Part shown: positions 46,588-56,467 of the stretch, piece after piece
How positions within the stretch are numbered: the first letter of the stretch is position 1
Layout of the letters: every line of letters starts with the position of its first letter
Source: Aeromonas enteropelogenes
GTDB taxonomy: Bacteria; Pseudomonadota; Gammaproteobacteria; Enterobacterales; Aeromonadaceae
NCBI RefSeq assembly: GCF_000819845.1
Contig: NZ_CDCG01000038.1
Location: 43,670-107,669 of the forward strand
DNA length: 64,000 nucleotides
Direction: 5' to 3'
Notes under the pieces: model-generated
Databases searched by the model: none
What the model was told of the DNA's origin: nothing
The model's input: only the letters and a program-made list of their open reading frames with translations
Program-made: the position numbers and the translations under genes

Positions 46588-47568
46588 GTGCGCCAGTCCA
46601 GCCGTATTTTGCTGGCCTCTCTCCTGCTGATCAGTGCCAAGGCCTCGGCCGACGATAAGTCGGCCGAGGCCTTGTTGCAGCAGATGCAGAGTGCCGTGCA
46701 GCAGCAAAACTTCGAGTTATCCATGGTCAAAGCCCGTCAGGGGCGCCTTGAGCCGATCCGCATCAGTCATGCCGTGATCGATGGCAAGGAGGTCGCTCAT
46801 CTCAGCTATCTCGACGGCAAGGCCATCGAGTATCTGCAGCGCCAGGATGAATTCACCTTTTTTGAAAACAGTCATGAACCCTACACCCTGAAGGGGGCAC
46901 GCTTCCCGGGCGTCTGGTCGACCCTGGTGAAGATGCCGCTTTCCCGGGTGATGGAAAGCTATGACGCCGTGCTGGCCGGTCGCAGCCGGGTAGCTGGTGT
47001 GGTGGCCCAGGTCGTCAGACTGGTGCCAAAAGAAGCAGACAAGTATGGCTTCGTGCTCTGGATCGATGAGCAGAGCAACCTGTTGCTGCGGGTCGACATG
47101 GTGGAGCGGGAAGGCAATCTGGTCGAGCAGGTGCTGGGTGTCGATCTGGAGCTGCAGAGCAAGCCGGCACCCTGGCTGGTTGCCCTGGCCAAGAGCAAGC
47201 TGCCGGAGGCGCTGGCGCTGGAAGATGCCTATCCTGCCCCGCAGCAAGTGCTGAGCTGGCAGATCACCTGGCTGCCGGATGGCTTCAAGGTGCTCTCTCG
47301 CGACAAGCACCAGCTGGTGACCACCAGTCTGCCGGTGGACTACATGATGCTCTCCGACGGCCTGGTGGACCTCTCCGTCTATGTGGCCCGGGTCGATCCC
47401 AAGCAGGCGGTGCGCCAGCAGCTGATCCGCCAGGGAGCCACTTCGCTGGTGAGCTATGTCAACGAGGTGGGGGTCGAGATCACAGTCGTGGGGGAAGTGC
47501 CTGCCGAGACGGCCAAGCGGATCGCCGAGTCGGTCCAGCCCCTGGCCCGCAACGAAGCGGTACAATGA
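46588..47568 (+). CDS. rseB: RseB, periplasmic sensor of sigma-E pathway
   Basis: Periplasmic protein that shields RseA from DegS and responds to lipopolysaccharide and lipoprotein intermediates. 326 residues (E. coli 318). Signal peptide (RILLASLLLISAKASA), LolA-like N-terminal domain and smaller C-terminal domain. GTG start at 46588, with CAGGGA upstream. Confidence 0.93.
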   Translation: MRQSSRILLASLLLISAKASADDKSAEALLQQMQSAVQQQNFELSMVKARQGRLEPIRISHAVIDGKEVAHLSYLDGKAIEYLQRQDEFTFFENSHEPYTLKGARFPGVWSTLVKMPLSRVMESYDAVLAGRSRVAGVVAQVVRLVPKEADKYGFVLWIDEQSNLLLRVDMVEREGNLVEQVLGVDLELQSKPAPWLVALAKSKLPEALALEDAYPAPQQVLSWQITWLPDGFKVLSRDKHQLVTTSLPVDYMMLSDGLVDLSVYVARVDPKQAVRQQLIRQGATSLVSYVNEVGVEITVVGEVPAETAKRIAESVQPLARNEAVQ

Positions 47569-47659
47569 CGCTGGCACAGAGGGGAAGGGCGCTTGCCGAA
47601 CCTGGCAAAGCGTGTTCAGATCCCGTGCTTTGCAAGCCCGAGGTGTTGCCGTGAACGAG

Positions 47660-48121
47660 ATGAGTGAAGAGCTGGCGACGGTTGTGGCCATTGAGGGTGA
47701 CCATGCCTGGGTGGAGTGCGAACGGCGCTCCGCCTGCAGCGGTTGCCAGCAACAATCCAACTGTGGCACCGGTACGGTTGCCAAGGCGTTTCCCCTCAAG
47801 GCGCCGCGTCTGCGGGTGCGCCTGACTGCCAAGGTGCGGGTCGGCCAGCAAATCCGGCTCGGAATTCCTCAAGAGAGCCTGCTGCGCGGGGCCGCACTGG
47901 TCTATGTGCTGCCGCTCTTCTGCCTGTTGGCGGGGGCTCTGCTGGGCCAGCTCTGGCTGGCGCCGCTGCTCGCCGGGGGGGAGGGGATCACCATTCTCTC
48001 CAGCGTATTGGGGGGCGTGCTCGGCTTTTTACTGGTTCGTTACTTTTCCAACCGCCTGGATCAGGGGCGCTATGGCCCCCGGATGATCGGAGTGGTGGTT
48101 CCTGTCCGCAATATCTCTTGA
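47660..48121 (+). CDS. rseC: RseC, SoxR-reducing/sigma-E operon membrane protein
   Basis: 153-residue inner-membrane protein. Cysteine cluster C-x5-C-x2-C-x5-C (CERRSACSGCQQQSNC) precedes two membrane helices (about 76-96 and 104-122). In E. coli it is linked to SoxR reduction with the Rsx complex and to a mild effect on sigma-E. ATG 47660 (MSEELATVVAIEG) aligns with the E. coli start; GTG 47651 is an alternative. Gap to rseB is 91 bases, larger than the other gaps in the operon. Confidence 0.9.
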   Translation: MSEELATVVAIEGDHAWVECERRSACSGCQQQSNCGTGTVAKAFPLKAPRLRVRLTAKVRVGQQIRLGIPQESLLRGAALVYVLPLFCLLAGALLGQLWLAPLLAGGEGITILSSVLGGVLGFLLVRYFSNRLDQGRYGPRMIGVVVPVRNIS

Positions 48122-48238
48122 CCCGGTGGGCGCTATTTGACGGGCGCTGGCGACTAAAGAATGGCCGTCAGCCGGGTTATCCAGTAAAATCGCGCCTCCA
48201 TAACCGACCTTAAACCAATTTTGAGTGACTCTTGCTCG

Positions 48239-50032
48239 ATGAAACACATTCGTAACTTCTCGATTATTGCGCACATCGACCACGGTAAATCGACCCTGTC
48301 GGACCGTCTGATCCAGACTTGCGGCGGCCTCTCCGACCGCGAGATGCAGGCTCAGGTGCTTGACTCCATGGAGCTGGAGCGCGAGCGCGGCATTACCATC
48401 AAGGCGCAGAGTGTGACCCTGAACTACCAGGCACAAGACGGTAACACCTACCAGCTGAACTTTATCGATACCCCGGGCCACGTGGATTTCTCCTACGAGG
48501 TTTCCCGCTCTTTGGCGGCCTGTGAAGGGGCACTGCTGGTAGTGGATGCCGGCCAGGGGGTTGAGGCACAGACTCTGGCCAACTGCTACACCGCCATGGA
48601 AATGGATCTGGAAGTGGTGCCGGTGCTGAACAAGATTGACCTCCCGGCCGCAGAACCCGAGCGTGTTGCCGAAGAGATCGAAGATATCGTCGGCATCGAT
48701 GCGGTGGATGCGGTGCGCTGCTCCGCCAAGACCGGCCTTGGCGTCGATCTGGTACTGGAAGAGATCGTGGCCAGAATCCCGGCACCGGAAGGTGATCCGA
48801 ACGCTCCGCTGCAGGCGCTGATCATCGACTCCTGGTTCGACTCCTATCTGGGCGTCGTCTCCCTGGTGCGGATCAAGAACGGTTCGCTCAAGAAGAACGA
48901 CAAGATCAAGGTCATGAGCACCGGCCAGACCTGGGGCGTCGATCGCATCGGTATCTTCACCCCCAAGCAGGTGGATACCGACGGCCTGGGTTGTGGCGAG
49001 GTAGGTTGGGTTGTCTGCGGCATCAAGGACATCCACGGCGCACCGGTGGGCGATACCCTGACTCTGGCCAAACACGGTGCCGAGAAGGCGCTGGCGGGCT
49101 TCAAGAAGGTGAAGCCGCAGGTCTATGCGGGCCTGTTCCCCATCTCCAGCGATGACTACGAGTCCTTCCGCGATGCGCTGGAGAAGCTGTCGCTCAACGA
49201 CGCCTCCCTGTTCTACGAACCGGAGAGCTCCACTGCGCTGGGCTTCGGCTTCCGTTGCGGCTTCCTCGGCATGCTGCACATGGAGATCATCCAGGAGCGT
49301 CTGGAGCGTGAATACGATCTGGATCTGATCACCACGGCGCCGACCGTGGTCTACCAGATTGAGCAGACCGACGGCACCACCATCCACATCGACAGCCCGG
49401 CCCAGATGCCTGCCATCACCAGCATCAAGGAAATGCGCGAGCCGATCGCCGAGTGTCACATCCTGCTGCCGCAGGAGTACATGGGCAACGTGATCACCCT
49501 CTGTATCGAGAAGCGTGGCGTGCAGACCAACATGGTCTACCACGGCAAGCAGGTGGCGCTGACCTATGAGATCCCGATGGCGGAAGTGGTGCTCGACTTC
49601 TTCGACCGCCTCAAGTCCACCAGCCGCGGTTACGCCTCCCTGGATTACGGCTTCAAGCGCTTCGAAACCTCCGACATGGTCCGTCTGGACATCATGATCA
49701 ACGGTGAGCGGGTCGACGCCCTGGCCATCATCACCCACAAGGACAATGCCCAGTATCGCGGCCGTCAGGTGGTGGAGAAGATGCGCGAGCTGATCCCGCG
49801 CCAGATGTTCGACATCGCCATCCAGGCTGCCATCGGCAACCAGATCATCGCCCGCAGCACCGTCAAGGCCCTGCGCAAGGACGTGACCGCCAAGTGTTAC
49901 GGTGGTGACGTGAGCCGGAAGAAAAAGCTGCTGAACAAGCAGAAAGAAGGTAAGAAGCGGATGAAGTCCCTGGGCCGTGTCGACGTGCCGCAGGAGGCTT
50001 TCCTCGCGATTCTCCACGTCGGAAAGGACTGA
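48239..50032 (+). CDS. lepA: LepA (EF4), translation elongation factor GTPase
   Basis: Ribosome-associated GTPase that helps 30S biogenesis and initiation. 597 residues (E. coli 599). G domain [22 protein letters not shown] and NKIDLP, then the unique C-terminal block [20 protein letters not shown] ending LHVGKD. ATG 48239 aligns with the family; a TTG frame extension from 48221 is not conserved. Its stop is followed by a second stop (TGA TAG) directly before lepB. Confidence 0.97.
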   Translation: MKHIRNFSIIAHIDHGKSTLSDRLIQTCGGLSDREMQAQVLDSMELERERGITIKAQSVTLNYQAQDGNTYQLNFIDTPGHVDFSYEVSRSLAACEGALLVVDAGQGVEAQTLANCYTAMEMDLEVVPVLNKIDLPAAEPERVAEEIEDIVGIDAVDAVRCSAKTGLGVDLVLEEIVARIPAPEGDPNAPLQALIIDSWFDSYLGVVSLVRIKNGSLKKNDKIKVMSTGQTWGVDRIGIFTPKQVDTDGLGCGEVGWVVCGIKDIHGAPVGDTLTLAKHGAEKALAGFKKVKPQVYAGLFPISSDDYESFRDALEKLSLNDASLFYEPESSTALGFGFRCGFLGMLHMEIIQERLEREYDLDLITTAPTVVYQIEQTDGTTIHIDSPAQMPAITSIKEMREPIAECHILLPQEYMGNVITLCIEKRGVQTNMVYHGKQVALTYEIPMAEVVLDFFDRLKSTSRGYASLDYGFKRFETSDMVRLDIMINGERVDALAIITHKDNAQYRGRQVVEKMRELIPRQMFDIAIQAAIGNQIIARSTVKALRKDVTAKCYGGDVSRKKKLLNKQKEGKKRMKSLGRVDVPQEAFLAILHVGKD

Positions 50033-50035
50033 TAG

Positions 50036-50959
50036 ATGGCTAGCACGTTTTCCCTGATCCTGGTGGTGGTCTGCGCGATCACCGGTGTTATCTGGTGCCT
50101 GGACAAGATGATCTGGTCCAAGCAGCGCGCGGCCAAGATCGCCGTGGCCCGTGCCCACGGTGGCGCCAATCTGGACGAGAAGACCCTGGCCAAGGTCGCT
50201 CCCGTGCCGGTCTGGATCGAACAGACCGCCGGGATCTTCCCTGTCATCACCTTCGTGCTGGTATTGCGTTCGTTCATCTTCGAGCCGTTCCAGATCCCGT
50301 CAGGCTCCATGATGCCCACCCTGCTGGTGGGCGACTTCATCCTGGTGGAGAAGTTTGCCTACGGTCTGCGGGATCCGGTGACCAACACCAAGTTCCTCGA
50401 GACCGGTGAGCCCAAACGCGGTGATGTGGTGGTGTTCAAGTACCCGCTCGAACCGCGGGTGGACTACATCAAGCGGGTAGTCGGCATGCCAGGGGATAGG
50501 ATCATCTATCGTAACAAGGAGCTGATGATCCGGCCCAAGTGCGAGGAGCAGGAAGGGAAAACGTGCCCGGGCTTCAAGAAGCTCGACATCAAGTTTGAAC
50601 AAAGAGGTGAATTTACCCAGATGGGGATCCCCCTTGACCGCTATACCGAGCAGTTGGGCGACGTCACCCACGAGACCCTGCGCAATCCGCTGATGCCCGA
50701 TATGGTCGGCCGTTACTATCGCCAGCCGGGCACCTACCCGGATGAGTGGGTGGTGCCTGAGGGGCAATACTTCGTGATGGGCGACAACCGTGACAACAGC
50801 ACCGACAGCCGTTTCTGGGGCTTCGTGCCCGAGCAGAATCTGGTCGGCAAGGCGGTCGCTATCTGGATAAGTTTTGAATTTGAGCGCGAAGAAGGCTCCC
50901 TGCTGCCAAGCTGGGTACCGACAGGGGTGCGCTTCAACCGCATTGGCGGAATCAAGTAA
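50036..50959 (+). CDS. lepB: LepB, signal peptidase I
   Basis: Membrane serine protease that removes signal peptides from secreted proteins. 307 residues (E. coli 324). TM1 at residues 4-22, TM2 about 61-78; catalytic Ser in PSGSMMPTLLVGD and Lys in YIKRVVGMPGD; the conserved GDNRDNSTDSRFWGFV also appears. Begins three bases after lepA and ends directly against rnc. Confidence 0.97.
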   Translation: MASTFSLILVVVCAITGVIWCLDKMIWSKQRAAKIAVARAHGGANLDEKTLAKVAPVPVWIEQTAGIFPVITFVLVLRSFIFEPFQIPSGSMMPTLLVGDFILVEKFAYGLRDPVTNTKFLETGEPKRGDVVVFKYPLEPRVDYIKRVVGMPGDRIIYRNKELMIRPKCEEQEGKTCPGFKKLDIKFEQRGEFTQMGIPLDRYTEQLGDVTHETLRNPLMPDMVGRYYRQPGTYPDEWVVPEGQYFVMGDNRDNSTDSRFWGFVPEQNLVGKAVAIWISFEFEREEGSLLPSWVPTGVRFNRIGGIK

Positions 50960-51631
50960 ATGAATATCAAGATGAACAGACTGCAGTCCCGTCTCGGGCA
51001 TGTCTTTCAGGATCAAGAACTGCTGACCCGGGCGCTGACTCACCGCAGCGCCGGTTCCCGTCACAACGAGCGACTGGAATTTCTGGGTGACTCCATTTTG
51101 AGTCTGGTGATTGCCGATGATCTGTTCCACCGCTTCCCGCAAGCGGCGGAAGGGGATCTCAGCCGGATGCGCGCCACTCTGGTGCGCGAGAAGACCCTGG
51201 CCGAGCTGGGCCGGGAGTTCGACCTCGGGGATCACCTGATCCTGGGGCCGGGCGAGCTGAAAAGCGGCGGTTTTCGCCGTGAGTCCATCCTGGCCGACAC
51301 GGTCGAGGCGGTGATTGGCGCCATTTATTTGGACTCCAATCTCGAGACGATCCGGACCCTGCTGCTGGGCTGGTATGCCAGCCGCCTGGAGGAGATCAAG
51401 CCGGGCATAGAGCAGAAGGATCCCAAGACCCGTCTGCAAGAAATTCTGCAGGGAAGCCGCAAATCCCTGCCGACCTATACAGTGACCAACGTCAAGGGCG
51501 AGGCCCACAACCAGGAATTCACCGTGCAGTGCGAGGTGGAAGGTCTGGATGGTCCGCTGGTCGGGGTCGGCACCAGTCGCCGCAAGGCCGAACAGGCTGC
51601 AGCGCAGCAAGCATTGGAAAAACTGTCATGA
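50960..51631 (+). CDS. rnc: Rnc, ribonuclease III
   Basis: Double-strand-specific endoribonuclease for rRNA and mRNA maturation. 223 residues (E. coli 226). Catalytic signature [20 protein letters not shown] and downstream [13 protein letters not shown], then the dsRNA-binding domain (LQEILQG to the [16 protein letters not shown] end). Starts at the base after lepB's stop, in the same frame, so it is presumably coupled. Confidence 0.96.
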   Translation: MNIKMNRLQSRLGHVFQDQELLTRALTHRSAGSRHNERLEFLGDSILSLVIADDLFHRFPQAAEGDLSRMRATLVREKTLAELGREFDLGDHLILGPGELKSGGFRRESILADTVEAVIGAIYLDSNLETIRTLLLGWYASRLEEIKPGIEQKDPKTRLQEILQGSRKSLPTYTVTNVKGEAHNQEFTVQCEVEGLDGPLVGVGTSRRKAEQAAAQQALEKLS

Positions 51632-52527
51632 CAGATACTACCTACTGCGGCTTTGTCGCCATCGTGGGCCGCCCCAACGTGGGCAAGTCCACTCTGCTCA
51701 ACAAGCTGCTTGGCCAGAAGGTCAGCATCACCTCGAAGAAGCCCCAGACCACCCGTCACCGGATCCTGGGGATCGACACCGAGGATAACTACCAGACCAT
51801 CTATGTGGACACCCCGGGTCTGCACATCGAAGAGAAGCGGGCCATCAACCGCCTGATGAACCGCGCCGCCACCAGTTCGCTGGGGGACGTGGCCATGGTG
51901 GTGTTCGTGGTCGACGGTACCCACTGGACCAAGGATGACGAGATGGTGCTGGGCAAATTGCGCCACCTCAGGTGCCCTGTGGTGCTGGCGGTCAACAAGG
52001 TCGACAACGTCAAGGAGAAGGAAGAACTGCTCCCCCACCTCGAGTGGCTGGGTCAGCAGATGGCCTTCTCCCACATCCTGCCCATCAGCGCCCAGAAGGG
52101 CACCAACGTGGCCAAGATCCGCGAGTGGGCCAAGGATCTGCTGCCGGAAAACGTGCACTTCTTCCCGGAAGATTACGTGACCGACCGCTCCTCCCGTTTC
52201 ATGGCCTCCGAGATCATCCGCGAGAAGCTGATGCGTTTCACCGGCGAGGAGCTGCCCTACTCGGTGACGGTGGAGATCGAGCGCTTCAAGGTTGAAGAGA
52301 GCGGCATCTTCCACATCAACGCCCTGATCCTGGTGGAGCGCGATGGCCAGAAGAAGATGGTCATCGGCAACAAGGGTGAGAAGATCAAGACCATAGGCAC
52401 AGAAGCACGCCTCGACATGGAACGGCTGTTCCAGAACAAGGTGCACCTGGAGCTGTGGGTCAAGGTCAAGGCGGGCTGGGCCGATGACGAGCGCGCCCTG
52501 CGTAGTCTCGGGTATGGTGACGACTGA
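51628..52527 (+). CDS. era: Era, ribosome-assembly GTPase
   Basis: GTPase that binds the 3' end of 16S rRNA during 30S assembly. 299 residues (E. coli 301). G1 [11 protein letters not shown]3 DTPGL, G4 NKVD, and a C-terminal KH domain ([20 protein letters not shown]). Overlaps rnc by four bases, as in the enteric rnc-era pair. Confidence 0.97.
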   Translation: MTDTTYCGFVAIVGRPNVGKSTLLNKLLGQKVSITSKKPQTTRHRILGIDTEDNYQTIYVDTPGLHIEEKRAINRLMNRAATSSLGDVAMVVFVVDGTHWTKDDEMVLGKLRHLRCPVVLAVNKVDNVKEKEELLPHLEWLGQQMAFSHILPISAQKGTNVAKIREWAKDLLPENVHFFPEDYVTDRSSRFMASEIIREKLMRFTGEELPYSVTVEIERFKVEESGIFHINALILVERDGQKKMVIGNKGEKIKTIGTEARLDMERLFQNKVHLELWVKVKAGWADDERALRSLGYGDD

Positions 52528-53238
52528 TTGCTGACCCCGGCTTTCGTCATCCACAGCCGGCCCTATCGGGAGACCAGCCAGCTGGTCGAGGTATTCACCC
52601 AGGATAGTGGTCGCTTTACCTTGGTGGCTCGCGGTTCCCGCGGGCCACGCTCCCCTCTGAAGGGGCTGCTGCAGCCCTTTACCCTGCTCACCATTGCCTG
52701 GCGTGGCAAGGGAGATCTCAAGAACCTCACCCAGGTGGAGTGCCCGGATCACTCCCTGCGCTTAGGCGGCGATCGCCTCTTCTACGGCCTCTATCTCAAC
52801 GAGCTGGTCTACTACCTGCTGGAAGCCCATACCCCTTTCCCCGAGGTGTTTGATGCCTATGCCCGTGCCATCATGGCGCTGGCGGATGGCGAGACCCCGG
52901 AGCTGCCCTTGCGACGCTTCGAATTTCTGCTGCTGCAGGCCCTCGGCTATGCGGTGGACTTCGAATATGCCGCCGACGACGATGCGCCGATCCAGCCCGA
53001 ACTGCTCTACGGTTTCGAGCGTGAATTGGGCTTTGTCGCTTGCGAGCGGGCGCCGGATCCCCGTACCCTGTTCCTCGGTGCCCACCTGCTGGCCTTCGCC
53101 GAGGGACGTTTCGATACTCCCCCCCTGCTGCAGGCGGCCAAGCGTTTCAGCCGGCTGGCCTTGCAACCCTATCTCGGCAAACGCCAACTCAAGAGCCGGG
53201 AGCTGTTTTTGAAACGCAAAGCCAGCATGCAAGGCTGA
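52528..53238 (+). CDS. recO: RecO, recombination mediator
   Basis: Loads RecA on SSB-coated single-stranded DNA with RecR and RecF. 236 residues. N-terminal OB fold (FVIHSRPYRETSQLVEVFT, then GRFTLVARGSRG) and a helical C-terminal half (RRFEFLLLQALGYAVDFEYA; RFSRLALQPYLGKRQLKSRE). The start is TTG at 52528, the codon right after era's TGA in the same frame, with GGTGA upstream; no ATG is available near the conserved N-terminus. Confidence 0.92.
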   Translation: MLTPAFVIHSRPYRETSQLVEVFTQDSGRFTLVARGSRGPRSPLKGLLQPFTLLTIAWRGKGDLKNLTQVECPDHSLRLGGDRLFYGLYLNELVYYLLEAHTPFPEVFDAYARAIMALADGETPELPLRRFEFLLLQALGYAVDFEYAADDDAPIQPELLYGFERELGFVACERAPDPRTLFLGAHLLAFAEGRFDTPPLLQAAKRFSRLALQPYLGKRQLKSRELFLKRKASMQG

Positions 53239-53310
53239 CATACGGATATCGGAGCTGGCGCCAAGGCGGCAGCCGCACAGTCAACAAATGAAGTGTTTCA
53301 AGGAGTCGTC

Positions 53311-54048
53311 ATGAGTGAAATCTACCTGGGTGTGAACATCGACCATATCGCCACCCTGCGCAATGCCCGCGGCACCCAGTACCCGGATCCGGTACAGGCC
53401 GCCTTCGTGGCCGAGCAGGCTGGCGCCGATGGCATCACGGTTCACCTGCGGGAAGATCGCCGTCACATCACCGACCGGGACGTGGAGATCCTGCGCCAGA
53501 CGATCCAGACCAGGATGAACCTGGAGATGGCGGTGACCGAAGAGATGATCGGCATCGCTTGCCGCATCAAGCCCCATTTCGTCTGCCTGGTGCCGGAGAA
53601 GCGCACCGAGGTGACTACCGAGGGTGGCCTGGACGTAGCCGGCCAGCTGGACAAGGTGACCGATGCGGTGGCTCGCCTCTCTGCCGTCGGTGCCCAGGTG
53701 TCGCTGTTTATCGATGCCGATCCGGTCCAGATCGATGCGGCCGCCGCGAGCGGCGCTCCCTTTATCGAGATCCACACCGGTCGCTACGCCGATGCCACCA
53801 CGGATGCCGAGCGCAACGCCGAGTTCAAGCGTATCGCCGCCGGTGCCTCCTATGCCGCCGGCAAGGGACTCAAGGTCAATGCCGGCCACGGCCTGCACTA
53901 TCACAACGTCAAGGCCATCGCCGCCATTCCCGAGCTCTATGAACTCAACATTGGCCACGCCATTATCGGTCGCGCCGCCTTCGACGGCCTGGCCAAGGCG
54001 GTCAGCGATATGCGTGCACTGATGCAGGAAGCTCGTCAGGGGATCTGA
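53311..54048 (+). CDS. pdxJ: PdxJ, pyridoxine 5'-phosphate synthase
   Basis: Condenses 1-deoxyxylulose-5-phosphate with the amino-acetone product of PdxA to form pyridoxine 5'-phosphate. 245 residues (E. coli 243). Family blocks are [34 protein letters not shown] and [17 protein letters not shown], and [14 protein letters not shown] precedes the ATG. In E. coli acpS follows; here a terminator comes instead. Confidence 0.97.
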   Translation: MSEIYLGVNIDHIATLRNARGTQYPDPVQAAFVAEQAGADGITVHLREDRRHITDRDVEILRQTIQTRMNLEMAVTEEMIGIACRIKPHFVCLVPEKRTEVTTEGGLDVAGQLDKVTDAVARLSAVGAQVSLFIDADPVQIDAAAASGAPFIEIHTGRYADATTDAERNAEFKRIAAGASYAAGKGLKVNAGHGLHYHNVKAIAAIPELYELNIGHAIIGRAAFDGLAKAVSDMRALMQEARQGI

Positions 54049-54069
54049 TCGGCCGAGACTGACAAGAGA

Positions 54070-54100
54070 TAAAAAGGGACGCTGCGGCGTCCCTTTTTAT
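54070..54100. terminator. Bidirectional terminator after pdxJ
   Basis: AAAAAGGGACGC/GCGTCCCTTTTT stem with a short loop. Symmetric, so it also closes the leftward Ast-like gene. Confidence 0.92.
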
Positions 54101-54143
54101 CAGTGCAGCCCGGCATGCTGAATTGTGCCTGGCCTGTGGTTTG

Positions 54144-56054
54144 CTAGCTGGCGGGGGTCAGCTCAATGGAGGGAGTCAGTTCAAGGGTAATGAGCTCCAG
54201 CGGTGCCAGCTTGATGACGGCGCCATTGCCAAGCGAAGAGGGGACGGTCGGGTTGTTGCCATAGCGTGACCGAACCTCGAAGTAGCTTGCCTCTCCCGAT
54301 GGGATCTCAAGTTGACGCTGTGGTTCCAGCAGGAATTGTTGAGGCTGGCTCGACGGATTGCGCAAGGTGATAAATGCTCTGTTGGGGCTCCACGCGGCCC
54401 AGCCGTAAACTTCCAGCAGGGTGGGATCGCCGCCGATCCAGTGGCTGTCAAACAGAGCGGCCTGGTTCTGGCGTGACCAGAGCGCCGCCCTGGCCAGCAG
54501 ATCCCAGTTCTCACCGGTCAGCAGCTCGGGAGTGAGGTAGAGCTCCTGCAGCTGGGTACCGGTGGCGAAGTAGCTCCAGGCCTGATCGGCAAAGTCCTGC
54601 GGTGACTGCTTGTCCAGATGTTTGGCCTGCTTGGCATAGACCAATCCGTGCAGCATCAGGGAGTTGAGCGGAAACAGGGGACCGTTTTTGACGATAGAAC
54701 GATAGGTTTCGGCATCCCGATAGGTGATCCATTGCTGAACCTTGGAGCCCGGACCGTAGAAGTTGATGTCATCGCCGCCGCGCCAGATGGAGTCGGCGAA
54801 GAACAGCCAGGCGGGGGAGGCCGTGGTACCCGTGGTCAGGTTGATAAACACATCCTTGTTGGTGGCCCGCGCATCTGCGATGAGATTGATAGCGGCATCG
54901 AAGTCGCTGGTGAAGCGGCTCCCCTTGATCAGCTTGTCCGCATTGCCGGTACCGTCAAACTTGAAGTGAGTAACCCCCTGTTCCTTGATGAGCGACATCA
55001 CCTTCTGGTGGAAGTTTTGATAGTAGATCGGGCCCGAGAGGGCAAACTTGCCATCGCTCAGCTCATACCCGAACTCGGCGGCATGGGAGATCCGCTCATC
55101 CCTTGGCTTGTTGTAGCCGCCCCAAGGGGAAAGCCAGATCCCGAGCTGGGCATGGTATTTTTCGGCAGCCTTTTTCAGTTTGCGAAAACCGTCGGGGAAG
55201 TCCTTGCTAAATGCCCAGTTGCCCTTGCGATTGTCCCAGCCATCGTCAAACAGGAAGCCGCTCATGGGCACCCCGCGCCGGTTGACTAACGCCTCGCCAA
55301 TCTGATTGATACGTTTGAGTGCCTCGGCTTCGGTGTAAGGGTTGAAGAAGCCTATGTCGAGCCAGGAGTTGTAGTGCAGATAGGGGGCGTAAGGTCTGTC
55401 GCGGGCGTCATTGATAAAGCGGTTGAAGTCGCGTCTGAGCTGGCCCTCACCGAAAGTGCCGATATAGGTGCGATAGCTGAGCGGTTTGTCCTGCGAGAGG
55501 GGGAGTTTGAGGGAGATAAGTTGGCTGACGCCCCCCTTGTAGGCACGGGTGTTGACCAGTGGATTCTGCGGCGTGATGAAGAAGCTGTCGCTGATGATGG
55601 GGGAACTGTTGATGGCTCCATAGACGAACGGGGCCTGGGTGCGAAATGGCAGCATGGAAAAACCGTTGATCCGCTTGTCGTTTTGCCGAGTGCCCAGTGA
55701 GAAATCAATGCTGGCGTAGCGTTTGTTCGAGGGCAGCCGGATAGCGCTTTTGACCACGAAGTCGGCGTTTTTCAACTCTATGTTGATATGGTCTTGCACC
55801 TTGGCGAACACCGTGACTTTGAAGTCGGCCGATGAGGTCAGCCGATCATCCATACCTTTGATATCAAACAGGTTGTTCGAGCGGATGAGATCGCCGTTGG
55901 CAGTATTGGTGAAGGTGATCTCCCGGAACTGGTCGGCCGCTGTCTCGACGGTGATGCGGTACTGGTTTCCCTCCAGCGACCTCACCTCGGCCCGGGCGAA
56001 GGTGGGTAGGGTCAGCATGAGCAGCAGCGTCATGCTCGCGGTACGTGAGTGCAT
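54144..56054 (-). CDS. ast: Ast-like secreted protein with alpha-galactosidase-type fold
   Basis: 636-residue secreted protein; its 1,911-base length agrees with what I recall of the Aeromonas heat-stable cytotonic enterotoxin Ast (71 kDa). Signal peptide residues 1-22 (ending ARA). The middle reads like a glycoside hydrolase of the GH27/GH36 type: FLFDDGWDNRKGNW at 267-280, LGIWLSPWGGYNKPRDE at 304-320, and FKFDGTGNAD at 364-373 where Asp367 sits as the family nucleophile does. A beta-sandwich C-terminus follows. GGAG precedes the ATG. The toxin identity is from memory of length and genus; the enzyme-like core is seen in the sequence. Confidence 0.78.
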   Translation of the reverse strand: MHSRTASMTLLLMLTLPTFARAEVRSLEGNQYRITVETAADQFREITFTNTANGDLIRSNNLFDIKGMDDRLTSSADFKVTVFAKVQDHINIELKNADFVVKSAIRLPSNKRYASIDFSLGTRQNDKRINGFSMLPFRTQAPFVYGAINSSPIISDSFFITPQNPLVNTRAYKGGVSQLISLKLPLSQDKPLSYRTYIGTFGEGQLRRDFNRFINDARDRPYAPYLHYNSWLDIGFFNPYTEAEALKRINQIGEALVNRRGVPMSGFLFDDGWDNRKGNWAFSKDFPDGFRKLKKAAEKYHAQLGIWLSPWGGYNKPRDERISHAAEFGYELSDGKFALSGPIYYQNFHQKVMSLIKEQGVTHFKFDGTGNADKLIKGSRFTSDFDAAINLIADARATNKDVFINLTTGTTASPAWLFFADSIWRGGDDINFYGPGSKVQQWITYRDAETYRSIVKNGPLFPLNSLMLHGLVYAKQAKHLDKQSPQDFADQAWSYFATGTQLQELYLTPELLTGENWDLLARAALWSRQNQAALFDSHWIGGDPTLLEVYGWAAWSPNRAFITLRNPSSQPQQFLLEPQRQLEIPSGEASYFEVRSRYGNNPTVPSSLGNGAVIKLAPLELITLELTPSIELTPAS

Positions 56055-56467
56055 GGTTGTCTCCGTGCGGTTGTGGAAAGGTCAGAATGGTGTGCTGGCG
56101 GGTTGCCTCCTGTGGCTTGTGGATGGGAGGATTCGAACAAACCCAAGGTGGCGTATCGGAGAGTGGCTGTCAGCCACCAGTTGATACAGGTGGCTCTCCT
56201 GTTTATCTCGCAGGACAAGACCCTGCACCCCTTTCATTCCACCATCCTTGCCCGTCTGGTCATCAGAAAAAGTTTCGATCCGTTTCAAAACCATATGCTT
56301 GTGGCCTGCACAACAAAACAGAGTGCAGCCTGCTCTATGAGTAAGATCACAAAAAGAAAGGTATCGAAGTTTTTTGAGATTTATGTGTAGCGAGTCACTG
56401 TGTTCTCTTGCACAGGAGAAAGGCTTTGTTGTGGCTTTATCATCGAATCATGATGGATGGAAACGAA
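56055..56467. other. Intergenic region upstream of the Ast-like gene
   Basis: No convincing gene. It includes a GTGGCTG/CAGCCAC hairpin near 56163-56178, a CRP-like site at 56336 and an AT-rich stretch (56340-56400) that probably holds the leftward promoter and possibly a rightward one. Confidence 0.5.
56336..56351. promoter_or_regulatory. CRP-like site upstream of the Ast-like gene
   Basis: TATGAGTAAGATCACA, which read leftward is TGTGATCTTACTCATA: a perfect left half and a three-of-five right half against TGTGA-N6-TCACA. About 280 bases before the start codon. Confidence 0.35.

Noticed and set aside
48029..50158. Long antisense frame over lepA
   Set aside because: Shadow of strongly biased lepA codons; no recognisable protein features.
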